Assembly (NCBI GenBank): GCA_002342025.1
Contig: DDPD01000023.1
Location: forward strand, 1 to 14,133
Origin: Moraxellaceae bacterium UBA2477
GTDB taxonomy: Bacteria > Pseudomonadota > Gammaproteobacteria > Pseudomonadales > Moraxellaceae
Direction: 5' to 3'
DNA: 14,133 nucleotides
Positions 1 through 6,957 of the stretch are shown here, piece after piece (position 1 is the first letter of the stretch; each line of letters opens with the position of its first letter). A model generated the notes under the pieces. It was not told the DNA's origin and did not search any database. It worked only from the letters and a program-made list of their open reading frames with translations. A program made the position numbers and the translations under genes.

Positions 1-243
1 GTGAAGGAAGCGATTCCTCGTGGCAAGGTCAAGAAAGGCGACGTAATGAACGCTGTTGTAGTGCGTACCAAAAAAGGTATTCGCCGCGCAGACGGTTCGT
101 TGATTCGTTTTGATGACAACGCCGCTGTGATTCTGAATAACAACAAGGCACCGATCGGCACCCGTATTTTCGGGCCGGTGACTCGTGAACTGCGTACAGA
201 ACAGTTCATGAAGATCATCTCCCTCGCGCCTGAAGTGCTTTAA
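1..243 (+). CDS. rplN: 50S ribosomal protein L14, 5'-truncated by the window edge
   Basis: L14 is a universal large-subunit protein that binds 23S rRNA and helps form intersubunit bridges. The visible 80 residues align with the C-terminal two thirds of E. coli L14 from about residue 43, starting at KEAIPRGKVKKGD and ending with the conserved GTRIFGPVTREL and MKIISLAPEVL. The GTG at position 1 is an internal valine codon, not a start: roughly 42 residues lie upstream of the window. It is the first gene of the classical spc operon, and L24 follows after 12 nt. Identity is certain from sequence; the true start is not visible. Confidence 0.97.
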   Translation: MKEAIPRGKVKKGDVMNAVVVRTKKGIRRADGSLIRFDDNAAVILNNNKAPIGTRIFGPVTRELRTEQFMKIISLAPEVL

Positions 244-255
244 AGGTAAAGAGTG

Positions 256-573
256 ATGGCAAAGATCAAGCGTGACGACGAAGTGGTCGTGATTGCAGGC
301 AAGGACAAGGGTAAGCGCGGCAAAGTTGCAAGCGTTCTCGAAGGTCGTGTCGTTGTCGCCGGGATTAACCTGGTGAAAAAGCATGTCAAGGCCAACCCGA
401 ACAAGGGCGAGCAGGGCGGTATCTTGGAGCGCGAAGCGTCCCTCGATATTTCCAATGTCGCTTTGTTCAATCAGGCAACCCAGAAGGCAGACCGAGTCGG
501 TTATAAGGTACTTGAAGATGGCGAGAAGGTTCGCGTATTCAAGTCCACCGGCGAAGTTGTCGACATCAAGTAA
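256..573 (+). CDS. rplX: 50S ribosomal protein L24
   Basis: L24 is an assembly-initiator protein of the large subunit that binds near the 5' end of 23S rRNA. The 105-residue product (E. coli 104) starts MAKIKRDDEVVVIAGKDKGK, the KOW motif that contacts rRNA, and continues with the usual HVKANPNKGEQGGI segment. I chose ATG 256 rather than the in-frame GTG at 253 because it restores the standard N terminus and leaves an AAAGG/AGAG-type ribosome site upstream. It lies 12 nt after rplN and 15 nt before rplE, consistent with a cotranscribed spc operon. Confidence 0.97.
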   Translation: MAKIKRDDEVVVIAGKDKGKRGKVASVLEGRVVVAGINLVKKHVKANPNKGEQGGILEREASLDISNVALFNQATQKADRVGYKVLEDGEKVRVFKSTGEVVDIK

Positions 574-588
574 GGTAGATTGGTTGAA

Positions 589-1125
589 ATGGCCAGACTG
601 AAAGCTGTTTACAAGAACGAGATCGCGCCTAAGCTGCAGGCGGAGCTCGGTCTCAAGAATGTGATGGAGATTCCTCGCATCACGAAGATTACTCTGAATA
701 TGGGAGTGGGCGGTGCTAGCCAAGATAAGAAGCTTATCGATGGCGCCGTGGCCGATATGCAGCTGATTTCTGGCCAGAAACCCGTTGTCACGCTCACTCG
801 TAAATCCATCGCTGGCTTCAAAATCCGCGACGGTTGGCCCATTGGCTGCAAAGTGACGCTTCGCGGCGACATGATGTACGAATTCCTGGATCGTCTGATT
901 GGTATCACGATTCCTCGTATTCGCGACTTCCGTGGTTTTAGCCCGAAGTCGTTTGATGGTCGCGGGAACTATAGCCTCGGTATCAAAGAACAAATCGTGT
1001 TCCCTGAAATCGAATACGACAAAATCGAGAAGCTCCGCGGTCTCGACATCGTCATTACCACATCGGCTCGCACCGATGAAGAAGGTCGCGCACTGCTGCG
1101 TGCCTTCCAATTCCCGTTCAAGTGA
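589..1125 (+). CDS. rplE: 50S ribosomal protein L5
   Basis: L5 binds 5S rRNA in the central protuberance and contacts the P-site tRNA. The 178 residues (E. coli 179) contain the family segments ITLNMGVGGA near residues 35-44, VTLTRKSIAGFKIRDGWPIG, and the C-terminal DIVITTSARTDEEGRALL. ATG 589 gives the standard MARLKAVYKNEI start; an in-frame TTG at 580 lies nearer the AAGGT at 572-576 but would add three residues absent from the family. In E. coli, S8 represses spc translation at the rplE start; I could not confirm an S8 site here by eye. Confidence 0.97.
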   Translation: MARLKAVYKNEIAPKLQAELGLKNVMEIPRITKITLNMGVGGASQDKKLIDGAVADMQLISGQKPVVTLTRKSIAGFKIRDGWPIGCKVTLRGDMMYEFLDRLIGITIPRIRDFRGFSPKSFDGRGNYSLGIKEQIVFPEIEYDKIEKLRGLDIVITTSARTDEEGRALLRAFQFPFK

Positions 1126-1134
1126 GACTGAATC

Positions 1135-1440
1135 ATGGCTAAGAAAAGCATGTTGAACCGCGAAGCCAAGCGCGAAAAGCTGGTCGCGAAGTACTCCAAA
1201 CTGCGCGGCGAATTGAAGGCCACTATTGCTAGCGTGACTGCGACTGATGAAGAGCGTTGGGCTGCCATTCTGCGTTTGCAGGATCTGCCACGTGATTCGA
1301 GTCCTTCGCGTTTGCGCAATCGTTGCGGCATCACAGGTCGTCCTCACGGTTTCTTCCGTAAGTTCGGCTTGGGTCGTATCAAACTGCGTGAAGCAGTGAT
1401 GCGTGGTGATGTTCCCGGCGTCGTTAAGGCCAGCTGGTAA
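1135..1440 (+). CDS. rpsN: 30S ribosomal protein S14, long zinc-free type
   Basis: S14 is a late-assembling small-subunit head protein near the A site. The 101-residue product matches the long form of proteobacteria: basic N terminus MAKKSMLNREAKREKL and the diagnostic C-terminal RNRCGITGRPHGFFRKFGLG. Only one cysteine remains in that region, so the CxxC...CxxC zinc knuckle of the short form is absent; no zinc dependence is expected. It sits 9 nt after rplE and 12 nt before rpsH, in the canonical position. Confidence 0.97.
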   Translation: MAKKSMLNREAKREKLVAKYSKLRGELKATIASVTATDEERWAAILRLQDLPRDSSPSRLRNRCGITGRPHGFFRKFGLGRIKLREAVMRGDVPGVVKASW

Positions 1441-1452
1441 GAGGATTTTAGA

Positions 1453-1845
1453 ATGAGTATGCAAGATACCGTTGCGGACATGCTGACCCGCATCCGCAAT
1501 GCCCAACGCGCCGGCAAGCCGACCGTTGGCATGCCATCGTCCAAGCTGAAAGTGTCCTTGGCGAAGCTGCTGCAAGATGAAGGCTACATTGCTTCTGCTG
1601 ATGTTTCGGCGGAAGTTAAGCCGGTACTGACGCTCGCCCTCAAGTATTACGAAGGCAAGCCAGTTATCGAAGAAATCAAGCGCGTGAGCCGTCCAGGCCT
1701 GCGTATTTACAAAGGCAAGGATGACCTGACCCGCGTTAAGCAGGGTCTGGGCATTCTGATTGTCTCCACCAACAAGGGCATCATGACTGACCGCGCCGCA
1801 CGTGCTGCTGGCGTTGGTGGTGAAGTCATCGCTCTCGTTTCGTAA
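1453..1845 (+). CDS. rpsH: 30S ribosomal protein S8
   Basis: S8 binds helix 21 of 16S rRNA and is a primary assembly protein; in E. coli it is also the autogenous repressor of the spc operon. The 130 residues (same as E. coli) begin MSMQDTVADMLTRIRNAQ and carry the C-terminal RNA-binding motif GLGILIVSTNKGIMTDRAAR and GGEVIALVS. The start is preceded by a good AGAGGA ribosome site overlapping the rpsN stop region. Whether S8 still represses this operon cannot be told from the sequence alone. Confidence 0.97.
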   Translation: MSMQDTVADMLTRIRNAQRAGKPTVGMPSSKLKVSLAKLLQDEGYIASADVSAEVKPVLTLALKYYEGKPVIEEIKRVSRPGLRIYKGKDDLTRVKQGLGILIVSTNKGIMTDRAARAAGVGGEVIALVS

Positions 1846-1857
1846 GGATGACTGAAG

Positions 1858-2391
1858 ATGTCTCGTGTAGCTAAATCGCCGGTCACTATCCCTGCTGGGG
1901 TTACAGTGACCATTAACGGTCAGGATGTGCAGGTTAAGGGCGCTAAGGGCGAACTCTCTACCGTTTTGCATGATCTGGTCGCTATCGCTCAGGAAGGTGC
2001 TGAGCTGAAGCTGAGCCCGCGTGAAGACTCGCAGGCTGCGTGGATGCAGGCTGGTACCGCTCGTGCAGTAATGAACAACCTCGTTATCGGCGTTTCTGCT
2101 GGTTTCGAGCGTCGTTTACAGCTCATTGGTGTGGGTTATAAGGCTGCGGCTAAGGGTAAGGTTCTTAACCTCGCTCTCGGTTTCTCGCACCCTGTTGACT
2201 ACAACCTGCCAGAAGGTGTGACCGCGGAAACGCCAACACCAACTGAAATCATCCTGAAGTCGGTCAACAAACAGTTGCTCGGCCAGGCCGCCGCCAATGT
2301 GCGCGCTTATCGTCCACCAGAGCCTTATAAGGGTAAGGGTGTGCGTTACGTAGGTGAAAATGTCCTACGTAAAGAAGCGAAGAAGAAGTAA
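1858..2391 (+). CDS. rplF: 50S ribosomal protein L6
   Basis: L6 binds 23S rRNA near the sarcin-ricin loop and the factor-binding region. The product is 177 residues, the E. coli length, starting MSRVAKSPVTIPAGVTV, with two tandem L6 domains and the signature RPPEPYKGKGVRY at about residues 151-163, followed by a lysine-rich end. An AAGGA ribosome site overlaps the rpsH stop. It lies 12 nt after rpsH and 15 nt before rplR. Confidence 0.97.
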   Translation: MSRVAKSPVTIPAGVTVTINGQDVQVKGAKGELSTVLHDLVAIAQEGAELKLSPREDSQAAWMQAGTARAVMNNLVIGVSAGFERRLQLIGVGYKAAAKGKVLNLALGFSHPVDYNLPEGVTAETPTPTEIILKSVNKQLLGQAAANVRAYRPPEPYKGKGVRYVGENVLRKEAKKK

Positions 2392-2406
2392 CGGGTAGGT
2401 ATCGTC

Positions 2407-2757
2407 ATGAACGAAAAGAAAGTAGCTCGCCTGCGCCGTTCGCGCAGCACGCGCATCAAAATTCGCGAACAACGTGCAGTGCGTCTCTGCATTAACCGCA
2501 CCCCACGCCACATGTACGCACAGCTGATTTCGGCTTGCGGCGGCACAGTTCTGGCTCAGGCTTCCACGCTTGATGCTGTTCTGCGCGATGGCGCTACCGG
2601 TAACGTCGATGCAGCCCAGAAAGTGGGTGCGCTGCTCGCTGAACGTGCTAAAGCAGCGGGTGTCACTAAAGTGGCATTCGATCGCTCTGGCTTTAAGTAT
2701 CACGGCCGTGTCAAAGCACTGGCTGACGCCGCGCGTGAAGCCGGTTTGGAATTCTAA
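2407..2757 (+). CDS. rplR: 50S ribosomal protein L18
   Basis: L18 binds 5S rRNA together with L5 and L25 and brings it into the central protuberance. The 116-residue product (E. coli 117) has the arginine-rich N terminus (MNEKKVARLRRSRSTRIKI), then RLCINRTPRHMYAQLI, and ends with the conserved DRSGFKYHGRVKALADAARE. The ATG follows a GGTAGGT ribosome site. Two antisense open frames overlap it, but they are by-products of its codon pattern. Confidence 0.97.
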   Translation: MNEKKVARLRRSRSTRIKIREQRAVRLCINRTPRHMYAQLISACGGTVLAQASTLDAVLRDGATGNVDAAQKVGALLAERAKAAGVTKVAFDRSGFKYHGRVKALADAAREAGLEF

Positions 2758-2767
2758 GGGTTGAATC

Positions 2768-3265
2768 ATGGCTAAGCTTGAACAAAACGAAGGTTTCGTC
2801 GAGAAGCTGGTTGAAGTCAACCGAGTTTCCAAGACGGTGAAAGGCGGTAAGATTTTCGCTTTTACAGCACTGACAGTGATTGGCGATGGCAATGGCCGCG
2901 TTGGTTTCGGTCGCGGTAAAGCACGTGAAGTCCCAGCAGCCATTCAAAAGGCTCTGGAAGCTGCTCGTCGCAACATGATCCAGGTTGATCTGAATGGCAC
3001 AACCATTCAGCACCCAATCAAGGGTCAGCACGGCGCAACGCGCATTTACATGCAGCCTGCTTCTGAAGGTACTGGCGTTATCGCTGGTGGCGCTATGCGT
3101 GCTGTTCTGGAAGTTGCTGGCGTGCAAAACGTGCTCGCTAAGTGCTACGGCTCGACCAATGCCAACAACGTGGTTCACGCTACGTTCAACGGTTTGTCGT
3201 CCATGACTAATGCTGATCAGGTCGCTGCAAAGCGTGGTCTGACAGTTGAAGAAATCCTGGGGTAA
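2768..3265 (+). CDS. rpsE: 30S ribosomal protein S5
   Basis: S5 lies at the mRNA entry and helicase region of the 30S subunit and affects decoding accuracy. The 165 residues (E. coli 167) show the N-terminal dsRBD-like S5 domain with VNRVSKTVKGGK and GDGNGRVGFGRGKAREVP, and the C-terminal domain with EGTGVIAGGAMRAVLE. The loop around VKGGK (residues 24-28), where spectinomycin-resistance changes are known in E. coli, looks wild type. Only 4 nt separate it from rpmD, suggesting translational coupling. Confidence 0.97.
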   Translation: MAKLEQNEGFVEKLVEVNRVSKTVKGGKIFAFTALTVIGDGNGRVGFGRGKAREVPAAIQKALEAARRNMIQVDLNGTTIQHPIKGQHGATRIYMQPASEGTGVIAGGAMRAVLEVAGVQNVLAKCYGSTNANNVVHATFNGLSSMTNADQVAAKRGLTVEEILG

Positions 3266-3269
3266 TCAG

Positions 3270-3446
3270 ATGAAAACCATCAAGGTTACGCAAGTGCGCT
3301 CCAGCGCACACAAACTCAAGAACCACAAGCTTTGCTTGTTGGGCTTGGGTCTGCGTCGCATCGGCCATTCGGTTGAAGTGATTGATACGCCGTCAAACCG
3401 CGGCATGATCAACAAGGTTCACTACCTTGTGAAGGTGGAGGGTTAA
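3270..3446 (+). CDS. rpmD: 50S ribosomal protein L30
   Basis: L30 is a small bacterial large-subunit protein near the 5S rRNA-binding region. The 58-residue product (E. coli 59) begins MKTIKVTQVRSSAHKLKNHK and contains the typical LGLRRIGHSVEVIDTPSNRG segment. ATG 3270 is preferred to the in-frame TTG at 3246, which would add eight residues inside the rpsE coding region and break similarity to the family. Its ribosome site (GGGGT) lies inside the last codons of rpsE, so the two genes are probably translationally coupled. Confidence 0.95.
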   Translation: MKTIKVTQVRSSAHKLKNHKLCLLGLGLRRIGHSVEVIDTPSNRGMINKVHYLVKVEG

Positions 3447-3448
3447 TC

Positions 3449-3880
3449 ATGTACCTGAACGATCTGCAACCGGCCGAGGGTTCGACCCACGCGCCAAAGC
3501 GTCGCGGTCGCGGTATCGGTTCTGGCTTAGGCAAGACCGGTGGCGTGGGTGTTAAAGGCCAGAAGTCACGTGGTAAGGGCAAAGTCCGTACCGGTTTCGA
3601 AGGCGGCCAGATGCCATTGTATCGTCGTCTTCCAAAGTTCGGCTTTACTTCGCTTAAGCAGCAAGTAACTGCTGAAGTTCGTCTTTCCGAAATCGCTCAT
3701 GTTGAAGGCGAAATCACATTGGATAGCCTGAAGGCTGCCAATATTGTTCGTAAAGATATGGTTCGTGCTCGCATCATCCTGTCGGGTGAAGTGGCTCGTG
3801 CCGTAACTGTTAAAGGCGTTGCAGTGACCAAGGGCGCGCGTGCTGCTATTGAAGCAGCTGGCGGCAAGGTCGAGGAATAA
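3449..3880 (+). CDS. rplO: 50S ribosomal protein L15
   Basis: L15 is a 23S rRNA-binding protein that joins late in assembly. The 143 residues (E. coli 144) have the extended basic glycine-rich N terminus with KRRGRGIGSGLGKTGGVGVK and EGGQMPLYRRLPKFGF, and a globular C-terminal domain. It begins 2 nt after rpmD; its GGAGGGTT ribosome site is within the rpmD end, so coupled translation is likely. It is followed after 5 nt by secY, the standard rplO-secY pair. Confidence 0.97.
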   Translation: MYLNDLQPAEGSTHAPKRRGRGIGSGLGKTGGVGVKGQKSRGKGKVRTGFEGGQMPLYRRLPKFGFTSLKQQVTAEVRLSEIAHVEGEITLDSLKAANIVRKDMVRARIILSGEVARAVTVKGVAVTKGARAAIEAAGGKVEE

Positions 3881-3885
3881 GCACG

Positions 3886-5253
3886 ATGGCAAACACTGGT
3901 AACAAGCAACAAGCGCGTGAGATGCTCCAAAATCCTGGCATGCAAAAAGGCATGTCCGAGCTTTGGCAACGCATCGGCTTTTTGTTGTTTGCTTTGCTGG
4001 TGTTTCGTCTCGGCGCTCATATTCCTGTCCCGGGCATCAATCCGGATCAGCTAGCCGCACTGTTTGACCGCAATAAAGACACCATCCTGAGCTTGTTCAA
4101 CATGTTCTCGGGTGGTGCTTTAGAGCGTATGTCCATTCTTGCATTGGGCATCATGCCGTACATTTCGGCCTCTATTATTATGCAGCTGGCTTCGAGTGTG
4201 ATTCCTTCACTCGAAGCGCTGAAGAAAGAAGGTGAGTCTGGCCGTCGTCAGATTAATCAATACACGCGTTACGCAACAGTATTGCTGGCATTAGTTCAGG
4301 CCATTGGTATGTCAGTTGGTCTGCAGTCCCAGGGCATTACCATTGCGACAGGTATGGCTTTCTATGTTCCCGCCATTGTCTCTCTCGTGGCTGGTGCAAT
4401 GTTTTTGATGTGGCTTGGCGAGCAAATTACCGAGCGCGGTGTAGGCAACGGTATTTCCATGCTTATTTTTGCCGGTATCGTTGCGGGTATGCCCAGTGCA
4501 ATTGGTGGCGCACTGGAGTCTGCTCGTCAGGGTGAAATCAGTGTTATTGGTTTGATTGTTGTGGGTGTGCTAGCGCTTGCTGTCGTGGCTGCTGTGATCT
4601 TTATGGAGCGCGGGCAACGCCGTATTACGGTGCAGTACGCTCAGCGTCAGCAGGGTAGAAAAGTGTTTGCGGCACAGCAAAGCCATCTGCCTTTGAAGTT
4701 GAACATGGCCGGTGTTATCCCAGCTATTTTTGCAAGCTCCTTGCTCTTGTTTCCTGCGAGTTTGGGTCAGTGGTTTGCTCAGGCACCTAATCCAAATGCT
4801 GTTCAGCGTGCCCTGCAAGAAGTATCGCTGTTGTTGGCCCCAGCGCAGCCTTTGTACTTAGTCTTGTTTGCGGCCTTAATTATTTTCTTCTGCTACTTCT
4901 ACACGGCGTTGGTGTTTAACCCTCGTGACGTAGCAGACAACCTAAAGAAGTCGGGTGCCTATATTCCAGGCATCCGTCCGGGCGAGCAAACCAGCCGCTA
5001 TATCGATTCCGTTTTAGGTCGTTTGACCTTGGTCGGTGCAATCTACATCACAGCGGTTTGTTTGCTGCCGATGATTTTGCAAGTTGCCTTCAATGTGCCG
5101 TTCTACCTCGGTGGTACGTCCTTGTTGATCGTGGTGGTGGTGGTCATGGACTTTATGTCTCAGGTCCAGTCCCATCTGATGTCCCATCAGTATGAATCCC
5201 TGATGAAGAAAGCCAACCTCAAGGGTTTCGGCCCGGCTGGCCAGATTCGTTAA
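3886..5253 (+). CDS. secY: Preprotein translocase subunit SecY
   Basis: SecY is the channel-forming subunit of the SecYEG translocon in the inner membrane, exporting or inserting proteins with SecA or the ribosome. The 455-residue product shows about ten hydrophobic segments. Landmarks are TM1 at about residues 30-46 leading into AHIPVPGINPDQL, the plug/TM2 region with FNMFSGGALERMSILALGIM, and the cytoplasmic loop NPRDVADNLKKSGAYIPGIR, which contains the arginine important for SecA-driven transport. The N terminus before the first conserved SELW is somewhat longer than I recall in Pseudomonas SecY (442 residues). A GAGGAA site in the end of rplO precedes the ATG. A run of GTGGTGGTG near 5130-5145 just encodes valines in a membrane segment. 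Confidence 0.97.
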   Translation: MANTGNKQQAREMLQNPGMQKGMSELWQRIGFLLFALLVFRLGAHIPVPGINPDQLAALFDRNKDTILSLFNMFSGGALERMSILALGIMPYISASIIMQLASSVIPSLEALKKEGESGRRQINQYTRYATVLLALVQAIGMSVGLQSQGITIATGMAFYVPAIVSLVAGAMFLMWLGEQITERGVGNGISMLIFAGIVAGMPSAIGGALESARQGEISVIGLIVVGVLALAVVAAVIFMERGQRRITVQYAQRQQGRKVFAAQQSHLPLKLNMAGVIPAIFASSLLLFPASLGQWFAQAPNPNAVQRALQEVSLLLAPAQPLYLVLFAALIIFFCYFYTALVFNPRDVADNLKKSGAYIPGIRPGEQTSRYIDSVLGRLTLVGAIYITAVCLLPMILQVAFNVPFYLGGTSLLIVVVVVMDFMSQVQSHLMSHQYESLMKKANLKGFGPAGQIR

Positions 5254-5289
5254 TTCGTTCATCACTGATTTTGTTGGAGAAGTTGAACC

Positions 5290-5406
5290 ATGAAAGTTCA
5301 AGCCTCAGTAAAGAAAATTTGCGGCAACTGCAAGATCGTTCGTCGTAATGGAAGCCTGCGGGTTATTTGCAGCGCGGAACCGCGCCACAAACAGCGCCAG
5401 GGTTAA
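5290..5406 (+). CDS. rpmJ: 50S ribosomal protein L36, zinc-ribbon form
   Basis: L36 is the smallest large-subunit protein and stabilises 23S rRNA near the peptidyl-transferase region. This 38-residue frame begins MKVQASVKKICGNCK and ends SAEPRHKQRQG. C11, C14, C27 and H33 form an intact zinc ribbon, so this is the zinc-binding type; no zinc-free paralogue is in the window. A GGAGAAG ribosome site lies upstream of ATG 5290. It follows secY by 36 nt with no infA in between, the order typical of gammaproteobacteria. It is the last spc-operon gene before the structured leader of rpsM. Confidence 0.96.
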   Translation: MKVQASVKKICGNCKIVRRNGSLRVICSAEPRHKQRQG

Positions 5407-5513
5407 TTCTCAGTTATTGGTTGCTTTAGACTGTTGGAGTCGTTAGACTCTCGCGCCTTTCGTGCATAGTCTGAATCACCAGTCTGATACGCCAAGAAGT
5501 GGAGTAAAGGTCA
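5407..5513 (+). promoter_or_regulatory. Structured rpsM leader, candidate S4-responsive pseudoknot
   Basis: This 107-nt gap between rpmJ and rpsM contains TTAGACT twice (5426-5432, 5443-5449) and its G-U complement AGTCTGA twice (5468-5474, 5481-5487). They nest: 5426-5433 pairs with 5480-5487 (8 bp, one G-U) and 5443-5449 with 5468-5474 (7 bp, one G-U), capped by GCGC/GTGC (5453-5456, 5462-5465). The apical CCTTT (5456-5460) can pair with AAAGG (5506-5510), three bases before the rpsM ATG. GAGTC/GACTC (5437-5441, 5446-5450) offers a competing hairpin. In E. coli, S4 binds a pseudoknot at this exact place to repress the alpha operon. The structure is seen in sequence; S4 control is inferred. 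Confidence 0.6.
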
Positions 5514-5870
5514 ATGGCTCGTATAGCCGGCGTCAACATTCCTGATAACAAGCATGCGGTCATCTCGCTGACCTACATCTTTGGTATCGGTCGCACAACA
5601 TCTGCCAAGATCCTCGAGGCAGTTGGTATTGCTCCGGCTACTAAGATTAAGGAACTAACAGATGCGCAGCTAGATCAGGTGCGTGCTCAAGTGGCTACTG
5701 TTACAACAGAGGGTGACCTCCGTCGTGAAGTATCCATGAACATCAAGCGTCTCATGGACCTGGGTTGCTACCGTGGCATTCGCCATCGTCGCGGTCTGCC
5801 GGTTCGTGGTCAGCGCACTAAGACCAATGCTCGTACTCGTAAGGGTCCGCGCAAGGCACTTAAGAAATAA
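5514..5870 (+). CDS. rpsM: 30S ribosomal protein S13
   Basis: S13 sits in the head of the small subunit, forms bridges to the 50S and touches P-site tRNA through its basic tail. The 118 residues (E. coli 118) begin MARIAGVNIPDNKHAVISL and contain the helix-two-turn-helix region with YIFGIGRTTSAKIL, the signature LMDLGCYRGIRHRRGLPVRG and a basic C-terminal tail. Upstream are GGAG (5501-5504) and AAAGG (5506-5510); the first has better spacing to the ATG, and the second may be sequestered by the leader structure. It is the first gene of the alpha operon. Confidence 0.97.
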   Translation: MARIAGVNIPDNKHAVISLTYIFGIGRTTSAKILEAVGIAPATKIKELTDAQLDQVRAQVATVTTEGDLRREVSMNIKRLMDLGCYRGIRHRRGLPVRGQRTKTNARTRKGPRKALKK

Positions 5871-5905
5871 ATTTCATTCATTCTGCTGAACTCGGAAGCT
5901 AAAAG

Positions 5906-6295
5906 ATGGCAAAAGATAATTCGCGCGGTCGCAAGAAGGTGACCCGTCAGGTCACCGACGGCATCGCGCACATTCATGCTTCTTTTAATAACACCATTGT
6001 GATGATTACCGATCGTCAAGGTAACGCACTGGCCTGGGCCACCTCCGGTGGTCAGGGCTTCCGCGGTTCCCGCAAGTCCACCCCATTTGCCGCCCAGGTG
6101 GCCGCCGAAGTAGCTGGTAAAGCTGCCCAGGAATACGGTCTGAAAAATCTGGATGTGCAAGTTAAGGGTCCGGGCCCGGGCCGCGAGTCCGCCGTGCGTG
6201 CTTTAAACGCAGTGGGTTATAAAATTAATAGCATTTCAGATGTGACGCCTATCCCGCACAACGGGTGTCGTCCTTCCAAAAAGCGTCGCGTGTAA
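5906..6295 (+). CDS. rpsK: 30S ribosomal protein S11
   Basis: S11 lies on the small-subunit platform next to the E site and the Shine-Dalgarno helix. The 129 residues (same as E. coli) carry HIHASFNNTIVMITD, WATSGGQGFRGSRKSTPFAA and VKGPGPGRESAVRAL, and end in a basic KKRRV tail. The Asn119-Gly120 pair is present; in E. coli S11 this is the asparagine found converted to isoaspartate. A GGAAG ribosome site lies upstream. The gap of 35 nt after rpsM has no evident gene or terminator. Confidence 0.97.
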   Translation: MAKDNSRGRKKVTRQVTDGIAHIHASFNNTIVMITDRQGNALAWATSGGQGFRGSRKSTPFAAQVAAEVAGKAAQEYGLKNLDVQVKGPGPGRESAVRALNAVGYKINSISDVTPIPHNGCRPSKKRRV

Positions 6296-6310
6296 GAGGA
6301 GACTGGGAAA

Positions 6311-6934
6311 ATGGCTCGTTATATTGGTCCCAAGTGCAAGCTCTCCCGTCGCGAAGGCGTCGATCTTCAATTGAAGAGCGGCGTCCGCGCACTGGATTCG
6401 AAGTGCAAAGCGGATACCCCACCAGGTCAACACGGCGCGTCCCGCAAGGGTCGTATGTCGGACTTCGGTACCCAGCATCGTGAAAAGATGAAAGTTCGTC
6501 GTATCTACGGCGTGCTTGAGCGTCAGTTCAGCAACTACTACAAGGAAGCTGCCCGCATTAAGGGTGCTACCGGTGAGAACTTGCTGCAACTGCTCGAATC
6601 GCGTCTCGACAACGTTGTTTATCGCATGGGCTTCGGTTCGACCCGTTCGGAAGCACGTCAGCTGGTTAGCCACCGTGCCATCTTGGTCAACGGTGTTCGC
6701 GTCAACGTCGCCTCTATTCAGGTGTCGGCTGGTGACGTGATTTCGCTGCATGAGAAAGCTAAAGCGCAGCTGCGTGTTAAGAATGCTCTGGAACTCGCTG
6801 CACAGCGCGGCATTCCAGCATGGTTGACCGTTGATGCGACGAAGATGGAAGGTACTTTCAAGTCTCGTCCTGAGCGCAGTGATCTGTCTTCAGATATCAA
6901 CGAAAACTTGATCGTTGAACTGTACTCCAAGTAA
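6311..6934 (+). CDS. rpsD: 30S ribosomal protein S4
   Basis: S4 is a primary 16S rRNA-binding protein that nucleates 30S assembly; in E. coli it is also the translational repressor of the alpha operon. The 207 residues (E. coli 206) begin MARYIGPKCKLSRREG and include the S4 RNA-binding domain around residues 97-160 (RLDNVVYRMGFGSTRSEARQ, then HRAILVNGVRVN), ending NENLIVELYSK. Only two N-terminal cysteines remain (C9, C32), so this is a zinc-free type. A strong AGAGGAG ribosome site overlaps the rpsK stop. Its presence downstream of the structured rpsM leader fits autogenous control. Confidence 0.97.
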   Translation: MARYIGPKCKLSRREGVDLQLKSGVRALDSKCKADTPPGQHGASRKGRMSDFGTQHREKMKVRRIYGVLERQFSNYYKEAARIKGATGENLLQLLESRLDNVVYRMGFGSTRSEARQLVSHRAILVNGVRVNVASIQVSAGDVISLHEKAKAQLRVKNALELAAQRGIPAWLTVDATKMEGTFKSRPERSDLSSDINENLIVELYSK

Positions 6935-6957
6935 TCGATTGATTTGAGGTCTCTTCC

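Noticed and set aside
571..620. Possible S8 autoregulatory site at the rplE start.
   Set aside because: Expected from E. coli biology, but I could not identify the S8-binding helix by eye; a covariance search would be needed.
2365..2943. Long antisense open frame (192 codons) across rplR and rpsE.
   Set aside because: It lies opposite two unmistakable ribosomal protein genes, has no recognisable domain, and arises from their codon pattern.
5130..5146. GTGGTGGTGGTGGT tandem repeat in secY.
   Set aside because: It encodes a valine run in a transmembrane helix; no sign of a variable repeat function.
5443..5472. Possible promoter before rpsM (TTAGAC and a TAGTCT/CATAGT hexamer).
   Set aside because: Weak matches to both boxes, and the same bases are explained by the nested inverted repeats; cotranscription with the spc operon is likelier.
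6236..6751. Antisense open frame (171 codons) opposite rpsK and rpsD.
   Set aside because: Shadow of highly expressed genes with biased codons; no ribosome site or family resemblance.
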